DNA of 64,000 bases, from NCBI GenBank assembly GCA_016197405.1, contig JACPVR010000015.1, forward strand, positions 1 to 64,000. Reading direction: 5' to 3'. Both the position numbers and the translations under genes were made by a program. This stretch comes from Mycobacterium sp. (GTDB taxonomy: Bacteria; Actinomycetota; Actinomycetes; Mycobacteriales; Mycobacteriaceae). Position 1 is the stretch's first letter. Every line of letters begins with the position of its first letter. Of the stretch, positions 27,365 through 34,556 are shown in pieces. The notes beneath the pieces were generated by a model. The model did no database searches, had not been told where the DNA came from, and saw nothing but the letters and a program-made list of their open reading frames with translations.

Positions 27365-29608
27365 GTGCAACTCGACTCCCTCACGTCCCAGCCCCGCGGT
27401 TTGGTCCCGGAGCCGCCCAGCGGACCCACCGTGCGCCAACGTCTGTCCGGCATTGCCCGGTACGACCTGCCTGCTTCACTGGTGGTATTTCTCGTCGCGG
27501 TTCCGCTGTCGATCGGCATCGCGGTGGCCTCCGGTGCACCGATCATGGCCGGGCTCATCGCGGCGGTGATCGGCGGTGTCGTAGCAGGAGCGCTGGGTGG
27601 CTCACCCTTGCAGGTGAGCGGACCGGCGGCAGGACTCACGGTCATCGTTGCCGAGCTGGTCGCACGGTTCGGTTGGGGTGTCACATGTTTCATCACCATC
27701 GCCGCCGGTGCAGTGCAGATCCTGCTCGGTCTCAGTCGCATCGCCCGCCAAGCCCTGGCGATCTCACCTGTCGTGGTGCACGCCATGTTGGCCGGTATCG
27801 GTGTGACCATCGCCCTGCAGCAGATCCACGTCCTGCTCGGCGAGGAATCCAAGAGCTCCGCGATAGCGAACATCACCTCGTTGCCTGCCTCGATCGGCGT
27901 GGCCGATATGGCCTCGGTGGTGGTGGGCGTCGTCGTGATCGCACTCATGCTGCTCTGGCCGCGGGTACCAGGATTCCTGGGCAAGGTCCCCGGCCCGCTC
28001 GTCGCCGTCGTCGCGGCAACGGCGGTGTCGCTGGTGGCCGGTATGGACATCGCGCGGATCGAGCTGCCCGGCAGCCTGATCGAGGCGATCGAGCTGCCGA
28101 CCATTCCGGACGGCCAGTGGGCGGGTATCGCCACGGGTATCCTGACCATCGCCCTGATCGCCAGCGTCGAAAGCCTGCTCTCGGCGGTGGCCGTGGACAA
28201 GATGCATTCCGGTGACCGGACCAATTTCGACCGTGAACTGCTCGGCCAAGGCACAGCGAACATGGCCTCCGGGCTCGCCGGGGGCCTCCCCGTCACCGGC
28301 GTCATCGTCCGTAGTGCGACCAACGCCAAGACCGGCGCGCGCAGTCGGGCATCGGCGATCATGCACGGGGTCTGGGTTCTCGCTTTCTCCGTCCTGCTGA
28401 TCAATGTGGTCGAACTGGTGCCCTATGCGGCGCTGGCGGGCCTGCTTGTCATGATCGGCATCCAGTTGGTGAAGCTCGCCGACATCAAACTGGCCAGCAA
28501 GACCGGCGACGCCGCGATCTACGTCGTGACGGTGATCGGTGTCGTCCTGCTCAACCTGCTGGAAGGCGTGCTCATCGGATTGGCGTTATCGCTGGTTCTG
28601 GTTCTGCGACGGGTGTTGTGGGCACGGGTGCACGCCGAAGAGTTGCCGTCGGGCAGCTGGCGCGTCGTGGTCGAGGGATCGCTGAGCTTCCTGTCGCTGC
28701 CGCGTCTGACCCGGGTGCTGCAGTCGGTGCCGCCGGCCAAGGCGGTCACCGTGGAACTGGTCGTCGACTTCCTCGACCACGCCGTCTACGACTCGGTGCA
28801 CGAGTGGATCAAGCAATACGAGGCCAACGGCGGCACCGTTGTCATCGACGAGGCTGGTGCGGCGCCGATGTCGGCGGCCACCGAAGGGCCGCCACGACGG
28901 TTCCGCCAGTTGGCGTCCGCCCGCACATTTCTGCCGTGGTCGCAGTGGCAGTCCCGCGACGGTGATGTACAGACGCCGGCGGCGCTGCGACCGGTGTTGA
29001 CCGGGGTCGCGGAGTTTCACCGCCGCGGCGCCGATACGGTGCGCCCACACCTGTCCCAGTTGGGCGAGTTCCAGGATCCCGACACGTTCTTCCTCAGCTG
29101 CGTGGACTCGCGCGTCATGCCCAACACCATCACCAGCGCGGGTCCGGGCGACCTGTTCACCGTCCGCAACATGGGCAATCTGATCCCCGCCAAGGGTGAG
29201 GACATGGCGGTCGAGGCGGCCCTGCAGTACGCCATCGGTCAGCTCAACATCAGTTCGATCGTGGTGTGTGGACACTCGGGATGCGGTGCCATGCGCGGCC
29301 TACTAGGCGAGGGCCCCGCTGTCGACGACGCGGTCGAGCAGTGGTTGGCATACGGCAACCCGAGTCGAACGGCCTACGAAAATGGTCATCCGGTCGGACG
29401 GCATGCCGAGGAGCTGGGTTTCGCCCCGGTCGATCAGCTGTCGATGGTCAACGTCGCCATGCAGGTGCAGACCCTGATACGGCATCGCGTGGTGGGCGCG
29501 GCCGTCGCCGAAGGCAAGGTGAGGGTCATCGGACTGTTCTTCGACATCCCCTCGGCCCGGGTTCTTCAGGTCGATTCGCAATCAGTGTCCGAACTCGACC
29601 ACAGCTGA
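27365..29608 (+). CDS. SulP anion transporter fused to beta-carbonic anhydrase
   Basis: A 747-residue fusion. Residues about 30-430 are a SulP (SLC26-type) membrane domain with 10-14 helices, starting RYDLPASLVVFLVAVPLSIGIA with the signature GSPLQVSGPAAGL. Residues about 435-520 are a STAS-like domain. Residues about 555-740 form a beta-carbonic anhydrase with zinc ligands in FFLSCVDSRVMP and VVCGHSGCGAMRG. M. tuberculosis Rv3273 has the same layout. The fusion probably imports bicarbonate, or coordinates CO2/bicarbonate conversion with transport at the membrane. The start is GTG 27365, preceded by GGAGG at 27349-27353. A strong hairpin follows its stop. Confidence 0.93.
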   Translation: MQLDSLTSQPRGLVPEPPSGPTVRQRLSGIARYDLPASLVVFLVAVPLSIGIAVASGAPIMAGLIAAVIGGVVAGALGGSPLQVSGPAAGLTVIVAELVARFGWGVTCFITIAAGAVQILLGLSRIARQALAISPVVVHAMLAGIGVTIALQQIHVLLGEESKSSAIANITSLPASIGVADMASVVVGVVVIALMLLWPRVPGFLGKVPGPLVAVVAATAVSLVAGMDIARIELPGSLIEAIELPTIPDGQWAGIATGILTIALIASVESLLSAVAVDKMHSGDRTNFDRELLGQGTANMASGLAGGLPVTGVIVRSATNAKTGARSRASAIMHGVWVLAFSVLLINVVELVPYAALAGLLVMIGIQLVKLADIKLASKTGDAAIYVVTVIGVVLLNLLEGVLIGLALSLVLVLRRVLWARVHAEELPSGSWRVVVEGSLSFLSLPRLTRVLQSVPPAKAVTVELVVDFLDHAVYDSVHEWIKQYEANGGTVVIDEAGAAPMSAATEGPPRRFRQLASARTFLPWSQWQSRDGDVQTPAALRPVLTGVAEFHRRGADTVRPHLSQLGEFQDPDTFFLSCVDSRVMPNTITSAGPGDLFTVRNMGNLIPAKGEDMAVEAALQYAIGQLNISSIVVCGHSGCGAMRGLLGEGPAVDDAVEQWLAYGNPSRTAYENGHPVGRHAEELGFAPVDQLSMVNVAMQVQTLIRHRVVGAAVAEGKVRVIGLFFDIPSARVLQVDSQSVSELDHS

Positions 29609-29618
29609 TCTGCCTGCG

Positions 29619-31421
29619 TCAGGCGGTATCCCGATGGCGGTTCATCCCGCCATCGGGATACACAGCGCCCCAGGCATTGTCGACAAACCTTCGTAGCCGG
29701 CCGATCGCCGCTGACCCCGTCCGGCTGCGCCAGACCACATGCCCGTCGGGGCGAACCAGCACCGCGCCCTCGGTACCGACCTCGAACAGATCGATGATCC
29801 TGTTCTGATCGTCGGGTTCCGGCGCCGCCAGCGCGACCACCGTGATCGGTGCGGCAGCCGGCGAGCTCCCCAACGCGGAGGACCAGCCTTGGGCATCGGC
29901 GGTGAACAATGTCAGGCCGGTCCGGCCGACCAGCTCGTGTATGGGTCGCGGAGTTGCGTCGCGATCGAGCACGGTGGCGTGCGGTAGCCGCGCGCCGGGG
30001 TGCGTGGTGGGGTGGTAAAGCGACACGTCGCCGTCGGGGCAGGGTCCTTCGCTCGCGGTATCGATCAATACGCTGTCGTAGGCGTAGCCGAACTCCAGGC
30101 CGCTGGCCACGAAATGCTCCACCTGCCCGGGTATCTCATCGCCCATCCGCTGTCTGAGGCGGTTGCCGTTTGCATCTTGTCGCAGCAGCCGTTTCGTCCG
30201 TGATGTCTGAGCGCGCGTCATACCGTCGGCCATTGTGGCCATCACCCGATCGGGAACCCAGCCCAGCCAGGACCGGCCCATGAGCTCGGTGGCCTTGTGC
30301 AGCGCGCGGTTGGTGATACCCAACGGTGCCGTGACCTCGTCCAGTTTGAAATGGTTGGTCGTGCTCTGCTCGGCGAAGCGTGCCACGACCGGCCGGCGTT
30401 CGACGTCGTAGGTGTCCAACAAGGAATCGGGTGCCCCCGAGTCGAGCACCGCCGCCAGCTTCCAGGCCAGATTGTGTGCGTCCTGGACACCGCTGTTGAG
30501 CCCGAAGCCGCCGGTGTGCGGAAAGCGGTGTGCCGCATCACCGATCAACAACAGCCGGCCGGCACGGAGCCGCTCGGCCATCTGCGACGTCATGGTCCAT
30601 GTCCCGGTCGACCGGATCTGGTAGTCGGTGGCACCGATGACATCTGGCAGCACGCGGTCCCAGTACTGCCGGCTCTGCCGTGCGATGAGTTGTGCGCTGT
30701 GCAGGTACGGCGTCATCAAGACGTAGTTGTCGTCGGCATGGGCGATCATCACCCCGCTGAACGTGGGGTGATAGATCCAGCTGAGCAATGGGCGGTCGGC
30801 GCCTTCGGGGTACAGCCCGGGCGCGTGGAAGAATACACTGCCCATATTGGCCAGAACGGGTCCCGCCATCGCGATACCCGCCGATTCCCGAAGGGTGCTG
30901 TTGGCGCCGTCGGCGGCGATCACGAACCGCGGGGTCACCACGGTGGACGATCCGGCCGGCGGGCGCAGAACGAGGTTGTCGGCGGTACCTTCGGCGCGCC
31001 ATCCGCGCCGGAAATCGATCAGGGGTTCATCGTCGAGAACCTGCCAGAGCTCGGGCATGAGCAGGTGTTGGCCGATGTGGGAGATCAGAAATGGGCTGTG
31101 CGATCGGACTTCGGCGAGACGATCCGGTTGCGACAGCAGGTCGATCTCGCCCAGCGGCTCGGCGCGTACGCCGGTGCACCACCGGATGATGTTGACGGTC
31201 TCGATATCCGGTGTGATCGACTCCAGCGCATGAACCAGTTGAGGTGAGGCCGCATTCCAGATTTCGAGGGAGCGCGCGTTGATGACGTGCGCCGCGGGGT
31301 GCAGGCGGGTGTCCGTGCGTTGTTCGATGACGGTGGAGGCGATACCGTATCGGGCCAGCAAGAGCGCCATCGTGGAGCCGGCGGCTCCGGCACCGACAAT
31401 GACTATTGGTTCAGTAGGCAT
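29619..31421 (-). CDS. FAD-dependent aromatic hydroxylase (second copy)
   Basis: A 600-residue class A flavoprotein monooxygenase with VGAGAAGSTMALLLARYG (FAD motif), VIAADGANSTLRESAG (DG motif) and LLIGDAAHRFPHTGGFG with GLNSGVQDAHNLAWKLA (GD motif), then a thioredoxin-like C-terminus. It is paralogous to the enzyme at 664-2442. It follows an extradiol dioxygenase gene by 3 bp in an operon with an FAH-family enzyme and PucR-type regulator, so it probably makes the catechol that the dioxygenase opens. Its last codons contain a 15-bp perfect inverted repeat shared with the convergent SulP gene as a terminator. Confidence 0.9.
   Translation of the reverse strand: MPTEPIVIVGAGAAGSTMALLLARYGIASTVIEQRTDTRLHPAAHVINARSLEIWNAASPQLVHALESITPDIETVNIIRWCTGVRAEPLGEIDLLSQPDRLAEVRSHSPFLISHIGQHLLMPELWQVLDDEPLIDFRRGWRAEGTADNLVLRPPAGSSTVVTPRFVIAADGANSTLRESAGIAMAGPVLANMGSVFFHAPGLYPEGADRPLLSWIYHPTFSGVMIAHADDNYVLMTPYLHSAQLIARQSRQYWDRVLPDVIGATDYQIRSTGTWTMTSQMAERLRAGRLLLIGDAAHRFPHTGGFGLNSGVQDAHNLAWKLAAVLDSGAPDSLLDTYDVERRPVVARFAEQSTTNHFKLDEVTAPLGITNRALHKATELMGRSWLGWVPDRVMATMADGMTRAQTSRTKRLLRQDANGNRLRQRMGDEIPGQVEHFVASGLEFGYAYDSVLIDTASEGPCPDGDVSLYHPTTHPGARLPHATVLDRDATPRPIHELVGRTGLTLFTADAQGWSSALGSSPAAAPITVVALAAPEPDDQNRIIDLFEVGTEGAVLVRPDGHVVWRSRTGSAAIGRLRRFVDNAWGAVYPDGGMNRHRDTA
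29626..29661. terminator. Strong bidirectional terminator hairpin
   Basis: GTATCCCGATGGCGG and its exact reverse complement (29647-29661) form a perfect 15-bp stem around a 6-base loop. It starts 17 bp past the SulP stop and is coding for the last residues of the convergent monooxygenase. Confidence 0.8.
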
Positions 31422-31424
31422 GTC

Positions 31425-32081
31425 TCACAACGTCTTCCACGTGATCGTCCGTTTGTTGGCTCGCTGCTTGGTACCCGGTCGAGTGCCTGCACCCCGCCTG
31501 AGCAGAGCGGCATGGTCGGCTCCGGCGCGCAACCTCTCCAGCAGGTAGCCGGGATCGATGTTGACCCCGATGGGGTTGTCGGCAAACTCGGTGCTGTTGA
31601 AGTACTCGGCCGTCTGTTGTGCGGTGGGGAAGTTCTCGACCTGGAACTCGAGCCGAATACCCTCCGGGTCCTCGTAATAGAGGCTGGTGGTCGGGCCGTG
31701 ATTGATCGACCAGACTGGGCTGATCCCGACCTTCTGCAGCCGCTCATACGTCAGCAGCAGCTGCTCCAACGAGGTGAATGTGAAGGCCAGATGGTCGATC
31801 CCGTAGGTCTTTCGGCGCAGCCGGGCCAACGGAAACAGGAACCGCATCGGCGGCGGAAGCTTCACCAGGGCCAGTCGGTGACTTTCCTGGTCCCAGGTCA
31901 GGAAGGCGATCTGAGAATCTTCATGGACCACTGTGGCGCCGAATACCTTTGCATACCAATCGATCATCTCGGCACTACGCGCTGTCTTCACCACGAAGTG
32001 CGCGATGAACTCCGGAACCAACCGATCGGACGGTGCTGCGAGGTCCGGTGTGGGCTGTGGCGGGCCGCTCGTGGGGCTCAT
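31425..32081 (-). CDS. Extradiol ring-cleavage dioxygenase (VOC type I)
   Basis: A 218-residue VOC-fold protein. Candidate metal ligands are His in FIAHFVVKT, His in YGIDHLAFTF and Glu in IRLEFQVENF, the 2-His-1-Glu triad of type I extradiol dioxygenases such as BphC/HpaD-like enzymes, which open catechols next to the hydroxyl pair using Fe(II) and O2. It is a single-module size, shorter than BphC (about 290 residues). ATG 32081 is used, preceded by AAAGGA; a longer in-frame extension runs through the FAH gene and is nonsense. It lies between the FAH-like gene (14 bp) and the hydroxylase (3 bp). Confidence 0.85.
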   Translation of the reverse strand: MSPTSGPPQPTPDLAAPSDRLVPEFIAHFVVKTARSAEMIDWYAKVFGATVVHEDSQIAFLTWDQESHRLALVKLPPPMRFLFPLARLRRKTYGIDHLAFTFTSLEQLLLTYERLQKVGISPVWSINHGPTTSLYYEDPEGIRLEFQVENFPTAQQTAEYFNSTEFADNPIGVNIDPGYLLERLRAGADHAALLRRGAGTRPGTKQRANKRTITWKTL

Positions 32082-32095
32082 GTGCGTTGTCCTTT

Positions 32096-33049
32096 CTATG
32101 GTGCGGCGATGGTGGTCCGCTGCGTGCCGAGATCGAGCGAGCCCGTCGCATTGCGGATCGACGCGGTGATCACATCGCCGGGTTGCAGATAGGGTTTGCG
32201 CTTGTTGAGCTTGATGAACGCAGCCCACATCTTGTCCTCGGGCAGTAGCGCGGTGGCCAGCCGGCGGACCACGGGCGGTGGCGAGGTGGCGACACAGCCG
32301 TGCGGGGTGCCGGTGAGCAGCACGTCGCCGGGGCTGATGTTGCAGAACTCGGTGAGTTCGGTGAGCGTCTCGGCCGGCCGGTAGAGCATGTTGGCGGTGT
32401 TGTCGCTCTGCCGCACCGAGCCGTTGACCCGCAATGTCAGTTCGAGGTCGTCGAGCAGTGCGAAGTCGCCGGGCTCCAGGACCGCCAGTACCGGTCCGAC
32501 CGGGCAGAATCCGCGATAGCTCTTGCCCTTGAGGAACTGTCCTTGTGGCAGCTGCACGTCGCGTGCCGACAGGTCGTTGGCGATGGTGACGCCGAAGACG
32601 TACTCGTGCAGGTTCTCGACGGTGATGGTGGTGGGCCTGTCGACCGCTTGCCGCATGACCAGTGCCAACTCGATCTCGTAGTCCAGGAGTGCGACATGTG
32701 CCGGGCGGGTGACGTCGGCATGCGGCCCGGTGACGGAGGCGTCGGTCTTGTCGAAGAACAGATTGAAGGCGCGTTCGTCGGGGTTCATCCCCGACTCGAT
32801 GGCGTGCTGTCGATAGTTGGCCCCCTGGCACATCACCCGGCACGGGATGGTGACGGGGGAGAGCGGCTCGACTTCGGCGAATGCGATATCGCCGGTCTTG
32901 GCGGCCGCTGATTTCCAGTCGGCTGCCCCGTTTTCGATGAGGTCGGCGGTGCTCTCATAGTGTCCGTCCAACGGCGCGATGACATCGCCGTCGAGGACTC
33001 CCCAGGCAATACCGCCGTGGTGTTGGTACCGGGTGAGGTGGACAACCAC
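32096..33049 (-). CDS. Fumarylacetoacetate hydrolase family protein
   Basis: About 317 residues from GTG 33049, which has a CGGAGA ribosome site 8 bases upstream; in-frame ATGs at 33106 and 33085 lack one and are alternatives. The FAH-fold catalytic domain contains GANYRQHAIESG, the metal-binding DYEIELALVM and the conserved FGVTIANDLSARDVQ, GKSYRGFCPVGPV and LLTGTPHG. Family members hydrolyse C-C bonds of acylpyruvates or hydrate or decarboxylate 2-oxo-dienoates. Next to an extradiol dioxygenase it probably processes the ring-fission product. It is coupled in an operon with the regulator upstream and dioxygenase downstream. Confidence 0.85.
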   Translation of the reverse strand: MVVHLTRYQHHGGIAWGVLDGDVIAPLDGHYESTADLIENGAADWKSAAAKTGDIAFAEVEPLSPVTIPCRVMCQGANYRQHAIESGMNPDERAFNLFFDKTDASVTGPHADVTRPAHVALLDYEIELALVMRQAVDRPTTITVENLHEYVFGVTIANDLSARDVQLPQGQFLKGKSYRGFCPVGPVLAVLEPGDFALLDDLELTLRVNGSVRQSDNTANMLYRPAETLTELTEFCNISPGDVLLTGTPHGCVATSPPPVVRRLATALLPEDKMWAAFIKLNKRKPYLQPGDVITASIRNATGSLDLGTQRTTIAAP

Positions 33050-33155
33050 GCCAATCTCCGTTCCGCTGTCGGTCGACACGCACATGCCAGTCAACCGAGC
33101 GAACATCGATACGGGCTTGTGTCGAGAACCAGGATGGACTCATCGGGATTGGACT

Positions 33156-34472
33156 TCAGTCCAAACTGCGTACCGTCGGGTGTCTGTCGGGTGACGGCAG
33201 TACGGCCTCGCCCAATTCTTCGGCCAGGGTCAGGGCGGCGTGCAGCTGCAGGCGCCGCTCGGTTGCCGGGCGTCCGCGCAGCTGCTCGGCCCGCTGCACC
33301 CGGTAGGCCACGGTATTGCGCGCCACGTGGAGTTCGGCGGCGGTGCGCGCGAGACTGCGATCGCGATCGAGATAGCTCTTGAGGGTGTGGCGCATCATGG
33401 CGACCGATTCAGCCGATCCTGCCAATTCGCCGAGTTCGCGAGCCACGAATTCGCGGGCGGATGGCAGGTCGGCGCTCAGCATCGCCACGATGTCCACGTC
33501 GCGGTAGCTGAAAAGCCACTCGTCGCGGGTCGATCCGGCGCCGACTCTGGCGGCATGCGCGGCTTGCTGGTGGCTACGACGGAAGCCGTCGACTCCGGCC
33601 GCGGCCAGTCCCGCTGCGACGTATACGGCCGGCGCGGGGGACGCCGACGTATCAGCGGGTAGTTCCGGAGGGTTCGAGGTACGCGAGCCCCACCCCCAAA
33701 CCTGCTGGGCACCAACGGGGAGAACAAGCGTGGATACGCACCCCGCGGCCGCCAGAGCGGTGCCGGCGGCGATCTGCAGCTGCGCAGGGTCGGCAGGTGT
33801 GCCGCCGCCGGTCCAGGCGATCACGGCAAGGTGCCAGCGGTTCAGGTCGTACCCGAGGATGCGGTTGGCCCGGTCCAGCGGAACGCCGTGTCCGCCGAGG
33901 ATGTCGTCGACGATCTCCATCCGCAGTGCCGTCGAGCTGGTCAACCAGGCTTCCTGCGCGCGGGTGTACTCACCGGCCATCCGCTCGGTGACAAAGTCCA
34001 CGATCCCGAACAGGACCTCGTTGATACGCCGCAGTTCGGTGAAGCGTCGTGGTGCGGGCAGCAACCGTTCGGCGGCGTCGAGCATCGTTTCGGCGGCCGC
34101 CGCGTGCGCGATGTGGATGCTGCGCAGCATGTGCTCGATACCGATGCCGCGTGCCACCACCTCCATCGGGCCCGTCAGGATCTCCGGCATGGCCGACAAC
34201 GACACGGTCGTGTCGAGCGCGAGCGCTGCCAGCGACCCCAGCGCAACCGCCTCGCAGCCTTTGCGGATCTCGGTGGCGACGACGTCCACCGCGAGCTCCG
34301 GGATGGCCTCGACGATGCGCGAGGCCATCAACGCCCCCAGTTCCACCGCCCAGCCTGTCGGCCCCGGTCCCAGCAGCGCCGCGAGTTCGTCGGCGCGGGT
34401 GCGCAGCACCGCGGAGTCCGGAAACGATTGGTCGGCGACGGGTCTGAGGTCGGCGATCCAGGGGCGTGTCAC
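33156..34472 (-). CDS. PucR/CdaR-type transcriptional regulator
   Basis: A 438-residue regulator. The C-terminus has the PucR-type HTH: LKSYLDRDRSLARTAAELHVARNTVAYRVQRAEQL, the typical 'T...L..HxNTvxYR' element. The N-terminal region (to about 170) is helical and includes a GGDEF-related, PucR-like ligand region in the middle. The start GTG 34472 is preceded by a near-perfect AAGGAGGTG. It is the first gene of the aromatic operon and probably activates it; the inducer is unknown. The 84-bp gap before it follows the E1-like gene. Confidence 0.85.
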   Translation of the reverse strand: MTRPWIADLRPVADQSFPDSAVLRTRADELAALLGPGPTGWAVELGALMASRIVEAIPELAVDVVATEIRKGCEAVALGSLAALALDTTVSLSAMPEILTGPMEVVARGIGIEHMLRSIHIAHAAAAETMLDAAERLLPAPRRFTELRRINEVLFGIVDFVTERMAGEYTRAQEAWLTSSTALRMEIVDDILGGHGVPLDRANRILGYDLNRWHLAVIAWTGGGTPADPAQLQIAAGTALAAAGCVSTLVLPVGAQQVWGWGSRTSNPPELPADTSASPAPAVYVAAGLAAAGVDGFRRSHQQAAHAARVGAGSTRDEWLFSYRDVDIVAMLSADLPSAREFVARELGELAGSAESVAMMRHTLKSYLDRDRSLARTAAELHVARNTVAYRVQRAEQLRGRPATERRLQLHAALTLAEELGEAVLPSPDRHPTVRSLD

Positions 34473-34556
34473 GTGACCACCTCCTTCTCCGCCGGCGTGT
34501 GTGCGGCCCGTCCCGACATACTGACAGAACCCGCGGGCGGCGTTGCCGGATGGGGC

